DNA of 10,811 nt from Hyphomicrobiaceae bacterium (GTDB lineage: Bacteria > Pseudomonadota > Alphaproteobacteria > Rhizobiales > HXMU1428-3), in contig JANQQH010000008.1 in the NCBI GenBank assembly GCA_028285025.1, positions 1-10,811 on the forward strand. The letters are read 5' to 3'. The notes below the pieces were generated by a model that did not search any database, had not been told where the DNA came from, and saw nothing but the letters and a program-made list of their open reading frames with translations. A program made the position numbers and the translations under genes. This document shows positions 1 through 7,699 of this stretch, piece by piece (the first letter of the stretch is position 1; the number at the start of each line of letters is the position of its first letter).

Positions 1-300
1 GGTCCAGAGCTGATTGGCTTTGTGCTCATTGGGTTTGAGCCGGGCGATCATGAACCGGAGCTTGGTTATATGTTGGTAGAGCGGGCTCAAGGGTTTGGCT
101 ATGCGAGGGAAGCGGCGCTCTTAGTGAAACAGTTTGCGTTTGAGGAATTGGGGTTTCCCACTCTTGTTAGTACGATTGACCCTGAGAATATCGCTTCGAT
201 TAAACTGGCGGAAGGCTTAAGTGGGGTGCGCGATAAGGAAGCTGAAGAAGCGCATGGGAATAAGGTTGTGGTGTATCGATATTCGGGGACTGATTCATAA
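1..300 (+). CDS. GNAT-family N-acetyltransferase, C-terminal part (5' end outside window)
   Basis: The reading frame is open from base 1 and ends at TAA 298-300, giving the last 99 residues. The visible part fits the second half of a GNAT fold of the RimJ/RimL-like kind: the strand ELIGFVLIGF, then ELGYMLVERAQGFGYAREAA, which matches the acetyl-CoA pyrophosphate-binding loop (usual form Q/R-x-x-G-x-G/A) and the following helix. After that comes a strand and DPENIASIKLAEGLSG, the usual asparagine-containing 'D-P-x-N-x-x-S' segment of this family. Such enzymes move an acetyl group from acetyl-CoA to an amine on a protein, antibiotic or small metabolite; the acceptor cannot be told here. A GTG at 22 is in frame but lies inside the fold, so it is not the start. 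A degraded second copy lies at 1187-1397 and 2412-2487. The family call is firm and the substrate unknown. Confidence 0.85.
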   Translation, partial: GPELIGFVLIGFEPGDHEPELGYMLVERAQGFGYAREAALLVKQFAFEELGFPTLVSTIDPENIASIKLAEGLSGVRDKEAEEAHGNKVVVYRYSGTDS

Positions 301-331
301 CTTGGCGTTTTTTCTTTATTGTTTTGGCTCG

Positions 332-526
332 TTATTCTTCATCTTGGAAAATATCTTCCACCTGTTTACCGAACAAACGTGCGATCCGGAATGCAAGTGG
401 TAATGAGGGATCATATTTTCCGTTTTCAATTGCATTGACGGAATTTCTCGATACGTTCAGTTTTTCTGCAAGATCTGCCTGGGTCCAGCGGTGCTCAGCG
501 CGTAAAACGCGAATCTTATTCTTCAT
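332..526 (-). CDS. Small Xre-family helix-turn-helix transcriptional regulator (64 aa)
   Basis: A short DNA-binding protein that is almost entirely one helix-turn-helix domain. Residues 15-35 (TQADLAEKLNVSRNSVNAIE and onward) form the two-helix motif, with the recognition helix at about 26-35. The YDPSLPLAFRIARLFG segment that follows is typical of the short Xre regulators related to Bacillus YgzD. I chose ATG at 524-526 because the product then has the usual length and N-terminus (MKNKIRVLRAE) and a weak purine-rich site (AAGAGATGG) lies just before it. A GTG at 566-568 would add 14 residues overlapping the upstream gene and has no advantage. It follows the membrane protein gene on the same strand with a 23-base gap, so the two are probably cotranscribed. 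In comparable pairs the regulator is thought to control its own unit; that is inference here, and the target is unknown. Confidence 0.85.
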   Translation of the reverse strand: MKNKIRVLRAEHRWTQADLAEKLNVSRNSVNAIENGKYDPSLPLAFRIARLFGKQVEDIFQDEE

Positions 527-549
527 TTTTTGCCATCTCTTATGTTGTT

Positions 550-984
550 TTACCGTTTTGATACCCACCAGATCGTATGGCTAATAATTAATACAATGCA
601 TAAAATGATAATGGTAAATGAGACGCCCAGACCGAAGCCAGCTACGGCAGACGATAATGGGCTTAACGCTGCAAAATTTGTGATTACGTTCTGAAGGGCT
701 GGCGAAGTGATCATCAACATCACAAGTGCGAGAGAAAGAGGAACACCAACTCCACTGGCTAACGCAAGGGCATATGTTAGGCTTGCTGATTGAAGCTCAT
801 CTCTTCCTCTAAAAATTGAAATAAAAATCCATGCCGACCACATGACACATAATGCCGCGAAGATGGCTTTTGCAATAAATGGTGGTTTAAACACAAACAA
901 ATACGTGAGGCCAAGGCAAATGATGATAGAGGCCACTATCGCAGATTGTGTTGAGGTGGGTGTTAATAAAATTTTTTTCAACAT
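550..984 (-). CDS. Four-helix integral membrane protein paired with an Xre regulator (144 aa)
   Basis: A hydrophobic protein with four likely membrane helices at about residues 15-32, 37-58, 66-92 and 111-140, joined by short loops. The second and third helices are linked by RGRDELQ; a charged 'DE-L/M-Q' loop is a feature I associate with small membrane proteins encoded next to short Xre regulators. No catalytic motif is visible, and no biochemical function can be given. The start was set at ATG 982-984 because AAAAGGGG lies about 7 bases upstream. An ATG at 990 would sit one base from that site, and the longest frame begins with TTG at 1002. It is the first gene of a minus-strand pair with the Xre gene at 332-526. 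A plausible but unproven role is to sense membrane or envelope state, or to modulate the regulator. Confidence 0.75.
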   Translation of the reverse strand: MLKKILLTPTSTQSAIVASIIICLGLTYLFVFKPPFIAKAIFAALCVMWSAWIFISIFRGRDELQSASLTYALALASGVGVPLSLALVMLMITSPALQNVITNFAALSPLSSAVAGFGLGVSFTIIILCIVLIISHTIWWVSKR

Positions 985-1186
985 GAACATGCCCCTTTTC
1001 AAAATGAATACTTTGCTTATCTAAATGACAAGTTACCTTTTCATTCATAATCAAATATATCAAGAGCTCTTTTATCTTTTTAGAGCTGAAGGATTAGGGG
1101 AACGAAAGGTTGGAAGGTGATCTTGGTTGATTGTGAAAATTCGTGGTTTGATCTTGTGAACATGGTGGCTTTTGGTTTTGCGGGGC
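985..1186. other. Gap upstream of the membrane protein/Xre pair, running into the GNAT relic
   Basis: Together with the relic to its right, this opens a stretch of more than 460 bases without an intact gene. The left part must hold the minus-strand promoter of the membrane protein/Xre pair. Read on that strand, TTGTCA (about 1026-1031) is followed after 15 bases by TATTCA, a weak sigma70-like arrangement with short spacing that I do not call as a promoter. A small inverted repeat, TTCAAAATGAA (998-1008), lies directly upstream of the ribosome binding site and could be an operator half, with low confidence. The part from about 1100 to 1186 may be the more decayed N-terminal portion of the GNAT relic, but the matching part of the intact gene lies outside the window and cannot be compared. 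Confidence 0.5.
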
Positions 1187-1397
1187 AAGCCTGAGACCTG
1201 ATTGGCTTTGTACTTCATAGGGTTTGAGTTGGAGACTCATGAATTAAGAGTTTGTCTACATGTTGATCGCACAGGCTTAGGGGTTGGGCGATGCACGGGA
1301 AGCTGCGTTAAGAGTGAAACGGTTTGTGTTCGATTGGTTGGGATTTAGAATCCTTATTAAATATATGCTAGCTTGAAATTGTTTATGATAGGCTTAA
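1187..1397 (+). pseudogene. GNAT acetyltransferase relic, upstream piece
   Basis: This stretch aligns along its length with bases 1-220 of the GNAT gene at the window start. CTGATTGGCTTTGT is identical at 10-23 and 1198-1211, and further matches run through GGGTTTGAG, ATGTTG, GGGAAGC, GTGAAAC and GGCTTAA (214-220 against 1391-1397). Single-base insertions and in-frame stops break the frame, for example an extra base just before the shared GGGTTTGAG and another after ATGTTG, so no acetyltransferase can be made. Similarity stops at 1397 and resumes at 2412. The simplest reading is a duplicated or related GNAT gene that has lost function and was split by the DNA carrying the Sel1-repeat gene. 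The last 45 bases or so align more loosely than the rest. Confidence 0.85.
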
Positions 1398-1431
1398 ACC
1401 TGATTTATTTTTGAAGTGATTTAAATCAATG

Positions 1432-1436
1432 GGAGG
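1432..1436 (+). promoter_or_regulatory. Strong ribosome binding site of the Sel1-repeat gene
   Basis: GGAGG within GGGAGGAAAA lies 11 bases before ATG 1448. It is the best Shine-Dalgarno match in the window and fixes the start of the gene. It lies inside the DNA that separates the two GNAT relic pieces, so the gene brought its own translation signal. Confidence 0.75.
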
Positions 1437-1447
1437 AAAATAATAGA

Positions 1448-2404
1448 ATGAAAATAATCTTATATTTATTGATTTTTCTTTTGCTTACCACGTCAAAAGT
1501 TTTTGCAAATCAAAATCAGACTCATAGGGAGATGGTGGAGACTTTGAAGGCCTATGCTGTTTATAAAATGGGACAGTATAAGGAAGCTTTTCAAGCGTGG
1601 ATGGCGCTGGCCAAAAAGGGAAATGCGCAAGGCATTTTGAATGTCGCCAACATGTATCAGGCTGGTGAAGGCGTTCCGGTTGATTTTAAAAAGGCTGTTG
1701 AGTGGTATGCAAAGGGTGAGCAGCTTGGTGACCCTCATTGCATTTTTAACCTTGCTCTGGCCTATAAAAATGGCAAGGGTGTTGCCGCTGATAGGACAAA
1801 AGCCCTTTCACTGTTTGAGAAGGCCGCAGAAAGTGGCTCTGTTGATTCTATGAATGTTATGGCAAATCATGCTTTGAACAAAAAAGATCAGACACTTGCC
1901 ATAAAATGGTTAAGGCGTGCTGCTGACAATGGTGATAGTAGCGCAAAACAGAAATTGGATGATTTATTAGAGATTAATAATATCAAAGTTTCCTTTTCGC
2001 CTTCTACGCGCTTGAAGCTAATTAACTTTCTTAACGAGAAAACGGCTGCTGCCAACTCACGAGATGCTGTTCTGCTCACCAGAGCGCTTAACGATATGAG
2101 TGCCATTTTTGTTCGATTGCCAGGGCAATCCACATACCAAAAATTCAGTAAAAAAGCTTATCAAGATCTTTGGTATGCGACGTTTCGTGAGTCTGAAAGG
2201 TATCGTTTTTTAAGAACAAATTATGAATTGGAAAGCACTGGTAAATCCGGTCACTATATTATTAAGAGTGAAATAGACGAGTTCCTTTATAAGGATAACC
2301 AACCTCAAAAACTGGAATTGATAGAGATTACTGAATTGACTTTAAACGATGGTTTCCTAGAGACCATGTCTTTGAAGTTGGATGTGCTGAAGTCGAATAA
2401 GTAA
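1448..2404 (+). CDS. Exported Sel1-repeat (SLR/TPR-like) protein with unassigned C-terminal region (318 aa)
   Basis: The first 20 residues form a classical signal peptide: MK, a run of leucines and isoleucines, then KVFA with likely cleavage before N21, so the protein is probably periplasmic or outside the cell. Residues 43-162 hold Sel1-type helical repeats. A partial unit lies near 43-57 and three fuller units at about 59-94, 95-130 and 131-162, each with the pattern A-x-x-x-L-A-x-x-Y-x-x-G-x-G-V followed by D-x-x-K-A-x-x-W/L-x-x-x-A. Such repeats form a curved scaffold for protein contacts. Residues 175-318 have no recognised motif; they are mixed and charged and may be a separate folded domain. 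Start choice rests on GGGAGG at 1431-1436. The gene stands alone between the two pieces of a broken GNAT gene, which suggests later arrival. The partner is unknown. Confidence 0.85.
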   Translation: MKIILYLLIFLLLTTSKVFANQNQTHREMVETLKAYAVYKMGQYKEAFQAWMALAKKGNAQGILNVANMYQAGEGVPVDFKKAVEWYAKGEQLGDPHCIFNLALAYKNGKGVAADRTKALSLFEKAAESGSVDSMNVMANHALNKKDQTLAIKWLRRAADNGDSSAKQKLDDLLEINNIKVSFSPSTRLKLINFLNEKTAAANSRDAVLLTRALNDMSAIFVRLPGQSTYQKFSKKAYQDLWYATFRESERYRFLRTNYELESTGKSGHYIIKSEIDEFLYKDNQPQKLELIEITELTLNDGFLETMSLKLDVLKSNK

Positions 2405-2411
2405 ATAAGTT

Positions 2412-2487
2412 GTGCGCGATAGGGAAGCTGAAGACGTGCATTGCAAGTGGGTTGTGGTGTATCGGTATTGGGCAGTTAATGTGATAA
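2412..2487 (+). pseudogene. GNAT acetyltransferase relic, downstream piece
   Basis: The sequence after the Sel1 gene resumes the GNAT gene where the upstream relic stopped. GTGCGCGAT (2412-2420) matches 226-234, GGAAGCTGAAGA (2423-2434) matches 237-248, and GGTTGTGGTGTATCG (2450-2464) matches 264-278. The relic corresponds to the last 25 codons of the intact gene and ends near a TAA at about 2485-2487, which may correspond to the original stop. Only five or six bases of the intact gene (221-225) are unaccounted for between the two pieces. It has no start of its own and is not expected to be translated. Confidence 0.85.
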
Positions 2488-2759
2488 TGGTGTTTTATGA
2501 TGGCTGGTTTGTGTCATTAGGGTAGGCTAACTTTAAAGCTAATCGTTGTGTTGTGGCGCCATTGACTGGTACGGTATTTTATGTCTGGTTAAGAGCTGAG
2601 TATCTTTCCAATGCTTAAAAAACTCCACCGATAAAATTATTGTTATTCTGATCGATGAGTTAATACTCTCCAATTTTAACTTAAATAATAGAAAATTAAC
2701 TATATGTGCGTGTAGTATCTTTGGATGCCCGTCTAGCGGGTGGTATCGGGGTAGTGGTA
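2488..2759 (+). other. Noncoding stretch upstream of chemoreceptor 1
   Basis: With the GNAT relic piece before it, this makes about 355 bases without an intact gene. It is AT-rich, with several stops in all forward frames until 2706. It should hold the promoter of the chemoreceptor, but I find no convincing -35/-10 pair. A short stem, CCCG-TCTAG-CGGG, lies about 25 bases before the ATG at 2760, and GGGG about 9 bases before it probably serves as the ribosome binding site. No riboswitch class is recognised. Confidence 0.5.
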
Positions 2760-4415
2760 ATGTCAATTCAATACAAAATTTTTATACCAATCGTTTTCAC
2801 TTTGCTTTTTGGGCTCTGCTTTGGTGGGCTTGTAGCTTGGCAGGGATATAGAGAACACAGCCATACTGAAACTCTCGTTGGTAAGGCATTTAAGGCGATA
2901 GTTCTGAGTGAAGACCTTGTTTTGGCCTTTGAGAAAACACAAAAGGTACTTGACCAGGTGCTTGCGAAGAATTCTTCGATGTCAGTTGAAAAAGTGAGGG
3001 TGTCATTTAATAAAGCTGCTGGTCCCTTAGGAGTTACAATTGATCAGTTGAATAAGGTTGCTTTGTCAGATGAAATGAAAGTTGTCACAAAAGAACTCTC
3101 AAATATTTATTCAAATTGGTTGCTAGATTCGTTTGTTGTGCTTGGTATTCGAGAGTCATCTTCTGTTCCGACATCAGAAAAAATGCGAACTTACCTAAAA
3201 AATATTTCACTTAATATTGATAAATTGAAAAATTTAGCGGCTAAGGATTCGCAAGCGCTTATTGCCCAAAATGGAGAAGTGATGAGGGTGCACTTTAAAG
3301 TCGAACTCTTAATCGCAATGTTAATTGGATTGGTTGGTATTGGAGCGGCATTTATTTTATCTCGAGGTCTCAGTCGTCCGTTGGTGGATCTTGTTTTGTC
3401 GGCGGAGAAGCTCGCTGGAGGAGATGTGACGGTTGATTTTGTTCAACAGAACAGAGTCGATGAAATTGGAGCAGTGGCCAAGGCCATTGCTGGTTTTCGG
3501 GATGGGGTTGTACAAAATGCGAGATTGGAAGAAGAAGCGAAGCAAGATAGACAACGAAGAGAAGAGCGGCAGGCAACAGTACTTAAAATAATCCAAGTGT
3601 TTAATGAACAATCTGCGAACCTGCTCCATTCTGTAGAAGAAAAAATGTCAAAAATGGAAAATTTTGCGACTGAACTTTCAGAGATGTCAGCAAAAGCATC
3701 GGTTAACGCGGTAGGTGCTGCAGAAGCTTCTGAAAATGCACAAAACGATGTCAAATTTGTTGCGAGCGCGACGGAGCAGCTTTCCTCTTCTATTGCAGAG
3801 ATTACCAATAAAATTTCAGAAACATCCGATTTAGTGTCTGATTCATCAGATAATGCCACTACCACGAACGAAAAAGTAACTGGGCTTTCTGATGCAGCAA
3901 ACCGAATTGACGATGTGATTGTTTTAATTCAGGAGATTGCGGAACAAACTAACCTGCTTGCATTAAATGCCACCATTGAGGCGGCGCGAGCGGGGGAATC
4001 TGGGAAAGGCTTTGCGGTCGTTGCAGCAGAAGTTAAAGAACTTGCGGTTCAAACCGCAAAAGCAACGGCAGGCATTTCAGAACAAATCGAAGATATACAA
4101 AATTCAACTGATGGTGCGGTTAAATCAATTCATGTAATCACAGATTCAATTGAGCAGATTAACAGTTTTACAACCTCGATTTCCAACACTATGCAAAACC
4201 AGAGAACAGCAACGGAAGAAATTAGAAACAGCACTGTAAGAGCCTCAGATGGTGCTGTGCTTGCACAGAATAATGTGGAGCGTGTCCGCACATCTATCCA
4301 AGAGACCGCAAATGCAGCAATCGAAGTAAAATCGATCGCTCAAGAAGCGACAAGTGAGATGCATGAAATGAAGGCTGCCGTTGAGTGTTTCTTGCGCGAT
4401 GTGCAAGCGGCATAA
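2760..4415 (+). CDS. Methyl-accepting chemotaxis protein 1 (551 aa)
   Basis: A transmembrane chemoreceptor that would control CheA kinase through CheW. The N-terminal membrane helix is at about residues 7-27. A periplasmic, mostly helical sensor region of about 150 residues (30-181) has the size of a four-helix bundle. The second membrane helix is at about 183-203, then a HAMP domain (204 to about 252, with the DEIG motif at 234-237). The signalling domain carries the conserved hairpin tip [19 protein letters not shown], starting near residue 394. The C-terminus ends CFLRDVQAA, with no CheR-binding pentapeptide of the NWETF type. I chose ATG 2760 because the membrane helix then begins at once and GGGG precedes it; a GTG at 2706 would add 18 residues with no clear binding site. 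Adaptation positions differ from the usual: EQ at 339-340 and QN at 479-480, where chemoreceptor 2 has EE at both. The ligand is unknown. Confidence 0.9.
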   Translation: MSIQYKIFIPIVFTLLFGLCFGGLVAWQGYREHSHTETLVGKAFKAIVLSEDLVLAFEKTQKVLDQVLAKNSSMSVEKVRVSFNKAAGPLGVTIDQLNKVALSDEMKVVTKELSNIYSNWLLDSFVVLGIRESSSVPTSEKMRTYLKNISLNIDKLKNLAAKDSQALIAQNGEVMRVHFKVELLIAMLIGLVGIGAAFILSRGLSRPLVDLVLSAEKLAGGDVTVDFVQQNRVDEIGAVAKAIAGFRDGVVQNARLEEEAKQDRQRREERQATVLKIIQVFNEQSANLLHSVEEKMSKMENFATELSEMSAKASVNAVGAAEASENAQNDVKFVASATEQLSSSIAEITNKISETSDLVSDSSDNATTTNEKVTGLSDAANRIDDVIVLIQEIAEQTNLLALNATIEAARAGESGKGFAVVAAEVKELAVQTAKATAGISEQIEDIQNSTDGAVKSIHVITDSIEQINSFTTSISNTMQNQRTATEEIRNSTVRASDGAVLAQNNVERVRTSIQETANAAIEVKSIAQEATSEMHEMKAAVECFLRDVQAA

Positions 4416-4825
4416 GCTAATTACGGTTTTCATGAGTGAAAGCAATACAAACGATAATTTCAATCATGTCCATTGAATCAAAAGTTAATTCTGCGTCTTG
4501 GCTTTTTTGTAAGAAGCTCAACGCCTAAGAGCGGATTACTTGTTTCATCATTATCAGGAATTATACCGTGATGTATGGGAGGTGTATTTATGGCACTATT
4601 CCTAGATATGAAATGTTTACAGAAAACGATTTGAAATATATCTGCACCAGAGTGGGTGTTTTGCAAGTTTCTCCTAAGTGCCAAAACCCGAAAATTATGC
4701 TGGTTGATTAGAGCCCCCCTTTTCCACGACTTCCCATCAAAAAGATTGTAAAACATTCTTTCCCTCATTTCACGGAGCACGGTTTAATGGCATAGTTGGT
4801 TCTTACTTAAACTGGGAGCTTTTTC
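4416..4825. other. 410-base gap between chemoreceptor 1 and polA
   Basis: No supported gene is seen. Past the chemoreceptor stop there are weak stems: TTTCA-TGAG-TGAAA near 4433 and TTCAAT-CATGTCC-ATTGAA at 4459-4477. Neither is followed by a T run, so they are not called terminators. An open frame on the minus strand (4780 to 4478, 100 codons from a GTG) has no recognisable domain and no good binding site; I leave it unannotated. The polA promoter should lie in the right part. GGGAG at 4814-4818, 7 bases before ATG 4826, is the polA ribosome binding site. Confidence 0.5.
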
Positions 4826-7699
4826 ATGCGTGTTTTTCTTGTTGATGGGTCGAGTTATATTTTTCGAGCGTACCATGCGATACGTTTTGATCCTAGATCT
4901 GATGGTACACCTGTCAATGCAGTGTATGGTTTTTGCCAGATGTTGTGGAAGCTGTTGCAAGACAGCATTGAGGCGGGTGAGCCGACCCATTTTGCTGTTA
5001 TCTTTGATGCGGCGCGTAAAACTTTTCGCTCAGAGATTTATCCTGAGTACAAAGCCCATCGCCCACCTGCGCCGGAAGATTTGGTGCCGCAATTTCCACT
5101 TATTCGTCAGGCCGTTACCGCTTTTGGATTGCCGGCCATTGAGCAAGATGGATTTGAAGCTGATGACATCATTGCTTCTTATGTGCGCCAAACGTTAAAG
5201 GCAGGCGGGGAAGCGGTGATCGTTTCTTCTGACAAGGATTTGATGCAGCTGATTGAGCCTGGTGTGGTGATGTTTGACACCATGAAGAATAAGGTGATTG
5301 GGCCTGATCAAGTGATGGACAAATTTGGCGTGGGGCCTGAGCGGGTGGTGGATGTGCAGGCTCTGGCTGGCGATAGTTCTGACAATGTGCCGGGTGTGCC
5401 GGGCATTGGGGTGAAAACGGCGGCGCTGTTAATTAATGAATTTGGGGATCTTGAGCAATTGCTTGCCGGCGCTGAGACAATAAAACAAAAAAAGCGCCGG
5501 GAGAATTTAATTGAATTTGCAGATCAAGCACGGGTGAGCCGAGAGCTTGTGTTGTTGCGTGATGATGTGGATGATTTGGCCTCGCTTGAGGATTTAACTT
5601 TAAAGCCCTCACCGGAAAAAGAGATTTTGGAGTTTTTAGGTGAGATGGAGTTTGCCAAGCTGTCTGAGCGGGTGGCGGCAAGCTTTGGCGTGGCGGCGCC
5701 GAAAAAGAAAGCGGTTTCTAAATCAGCGCAAACTTTAGCAGCTGGGGTTAAGGGGGCAAAAGGTGCACCCGAAGATGTAAGCAGTGTAGAGGCTGTTGCC
5801 ACCAGAGTGATGGAAGAGATGCGGGCTTTGCCGTTTGAGGCGGATAAGTATAGCCAAGTGACGAGCTTGGAAGATTTGCAAGGGTGGATTGAGGCGGCAA
5901 AGGAGGCGGGCTTTGTGGCGGTTGATACTGAGACCACAGGGCTGGATGCGATGGCGGTGGATCTTGTAGGTGTTTCTCTTTGCATTGAGCCGGGCAAAGC
6001 GTGTTACATTCCTTTGCAGCACAGGCCCAGTGAAGGGCTGGACTTGTTGGGTGGGGAGGACATAAACCAATTGCCGCTAGACGAAGTGCTGGGGGCGCTA
6101 AAGCCTTTGCTGGAAGATCCGAGCGTTCTTAAAATTGGGCAGAATTTGAAATATGATCTGGTGGTGCTGGCGCGCTATGGCGTTCAGGTTGCCCCGCTCG
6201 ATGATACGATGTTGATGTCTTATGTGTTGGATAGTGGCAATCATGGTCATGGGATGGATGAGCTTTCAGCCCATTATTTTGGGCATGAACCGATTTCAAT
6301 TAAGACGTTGCTTGGCTCTGGTAAATCGCAAATCACCTTTGATTTGGTACCGATTGACGAGGCAACAAAATATGCGGCAGAAGATGCAGACATTACGTTG
6401 CGGTTATGGCGGGTTCTTAAGCCATGGTTGGTTCACGCCAAGCGGCTAACGGTTTATGAAACCTTGGAGCGTGCGCTTGTGCCAGTGTTGGCGGCAATGG
6501 AAATGGCGGGTGTTCAGGTGGAGCGCTCAAAACTGGCCCAGCTTTCGCTTTCCTTTGCGGAGCAATTACAAAACTTAGAAACTGAAATTCATAAGCTGAC
6601 CAACTCAGACTTTAACATTGCCAGCCCAAAACAATTGGGTGAGGTGTTGTTTGATCAGTTGAACTACCAGGGTGGAAAAAAGACAAAAACAGGGGCCTGG
6701 GGCACAGGCGCTGGGGTGCTTGAGACGTTGGCGGTGGATGAGAACCTTTCTGAAGAAGAACGGTTGTTGCCGCGCAAGGTGTTAGAGTGGCGCCAGTTGG
6801 CCAAGCTGAAATCAACGTATACAGATGCTTTGCCGAAATTTATTAATGAGACCACTGGGCGGGTGCATACATCTTATTCGATGGCCGCAACCACAACAGG
6901 GCGGTTGGCCTCAACCGATCCGAACATTCAAAACATTCCGGTGCGCACCGCTGAAGGGCGCGAGATCAGGACGGCGTTTGTTTCAGAAAAAGGGTCAGTT
7001 TTATTGTCTGCTGATTATAGCCAAATTGAGTTGCGGATTTTGGCGCATATGGCGGACATTGATCAGTTGATCCAGGCGTTTCATGAGGGGCTGGATATTC
7101 ATGCCATGACCGCCTCTGAGATGTTTGGAGTGCCGTTAAAAGAGATGGATCCGCTCACGCGCCGGCGTGCTAAGGCGATTAATTTTGGTATTATTTATGG
7201 GATCTCAGCGTTTGGCCTTGCTAACCAGTTGGGCATTTCGCGCGGTGAGGCGAGCGATTATATTAAAACTTACTTTAAGCGGTTTCCTGGGATTAAAGAT
7301 TATATGGAAGCCATGAAGACTCAAGTGCAGATGGATGGGTATGTGGAGACGTTGTTTGGGCGCCGGGTGCATTACCCACAAGCTAACTCCAGCAATCGCC
7401 AGCAAAAGGCGTTTGTGGAGCGGGCCGCAATTAATGCGCCGATTCAAGGAACAGCGGCTGATATTATCCGCCGGGCGATGGTGCGGATTAATCCAGCTTT
7501 GCACGGTGCTTGTTTAAGCGCGAAAATGTTATTGCAAGTGCATGATGAATTGATCTTTGAGGTGCCTAAAGCGCAGAGTAAAAAAACAGCTGAGGTTGTG
7601 TGCGATGTGATGGAACGGGCTGTGTTGCCTGTGGTGAAGTTAAAGGTTCCTTTAAAAGTTGATGCGCAGAGCGCTCTTAACTGGGATGAAGCGCATTAG
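4826..7699 (+). CDS. polA: DNA polymerase I (957 aa)
   Basis: This enzyme removes RNA primers and damaged DNA and fills the gaps during replication and repair. Three domains are present in order. The 5'-nuclease is at about residues 1-290, with VDGSSYIFRAYHA at the start, EADDIIASY, SDKDLMQLI and GDSSDNVPGVPGIGVKTA. A lysine- and alanine-rich linker at about 290-325 follows. The 3'-5' proofreading domain has DTETTGLD (D367, E369), NLKYD (D444) and Y516 with D520, matching the full DEDDy set, so proofreading should be active. The polymerase has motif A DYSQIEL (D730), the O-helix RRRAKAINFGIIYG (R779, K783, F787, Y791) and motif C VHDELIFE (D907, E908). F787 is at the position of E. coli F762, as expected for a polymerase that discriminates against dideoxynucleotides. 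Length is normal for the family. It appears to be a single-gene unit, with a clear GGGAG binding site. Confidence 0.98.
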   Translation: MRVFLVDGSSYIFRAYHAIRFDPRSDGTPVNAVYGFCQMLWKLLQDSIEAGEPTHFAVIFDAARKTFRSEIYPEYKAHRPPAPEDLVPQFPLIRQAVTAFGLPAIEQDGFEADDIIASYVRQTLKAGGEAVIVSSDKDLMQLIEPGVVMFDTMKNKVIGPDQVMDKFGVGPERVVDVQALAGDSSDNVPGVPGIGVKTAALLINEFGDLEQLLAGAETIKQKKRRENLIEFADQARVSRELVLLRDDVDDLASLEDLTLKPSPEKEILEFLGEMEFAKLSERVAASFGVAAPKKKAVSKSAQTLAAGVKGAKGAPEDVSSVEAVATRVMEEMRALPFEADKYSQVTSLEDLQGWIEAAKEAGFVAVDTETTGLDAMAVDLVGVSLCIEPGKACYIPLQHRPSEGLDLLGGEDINQLPLDEVLGALKPLLEDPSVLKIGQNLKYDLVVLARYGVQVAPLDDTMLMSYVLDSGNHGHGMDELSAHYFGHEPISIKTLLGSGKSQITFDLVPIDEATKYAAEDADITLRLWRVLKPWLVHAKRLTVYETLERALVPVLAAMEMAGVQVERSKLAQLSLSFAEQLQNLETEIHKLTNSDFNIASPKQLGEVLFDQLNYQGGKKTKTGAWGTGAGVLETLAVDENLSEEERLLPRKVLEWRQLAKLKSTYTDALPKFINETTGRVHTSYSMAATTTGRLASTDPNIQNIPVRTAEGREIRTAFVSEKGSVLLSADYSQIELRILAHMADIDQLIQAFHEGLDIHAMTASEMFGVPLKEMDPLTRRRAKAINFGIIYGISAFGLANQLGISRGEASDYIKTYFKRFPGIKDYMEAMKTQVQMDGYVETLFGRRVHYPQANSSNRQQKAFVERAAINAPIQGTAADIIRRAMVRINPALHGACLSAKMLLQVHDELIFEVPKAQSKKTAEVVCDVMERAVLPVVKLKVPLKVDAQSALNWDEAH

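Noticed and set aside
1339..1368. Possible promoter TTGGGA, 18 bases, TATATG before the Sel1 gene
   Set aside because: Both boxes match the consensus poorly, and the site lies in decayed GNAT sequence where AT-rich chance matches are expected.
2706..2759. 18-residue N-terminal extension of chemoreceptor 1 from GTG 2706
   Set aside because: No convincing ribosome binding site precedes it, and the ATG at 2760 places the first membrane helix at the normal distance from the N-terminus.
2735..2759. Possible riboswitch in front of chemoreceptor 1 (CCCG-CGGG stem beside the start)
   Set aside because: Only a four-base stem; none of the conserved elements of c-di-GMP or other known riboswitch classes is seen.
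3443..3865. 140-codon minus-strand frame inside chemoreceptor 1
   Set aside because: Antisense shadow of the alanine- and serine-rich signalling helices; no independent motif.
4478..4780. 100-codon minus-strand open frame between chemoreceptor 1 and polA
   Set aside because: It begins with GTG, lacks a good ribosome binding site and shows no recognisable domain. Kept as a low-interest finding only, not annotated as a gene.
4793..4825. Sequence resembling a tRNA D-arm (GGCATAGTTGGTT)
   Set aside because: No acceptor stem, anticodon arm or T-arm can be built around it.
5524..6070. Overlapping minus-strand frames inside polA (5524-5997 and 5735-6070)
   Set aside because: They lie opposite a fully conserved polA frame, show no domain and are best explained as shadows.
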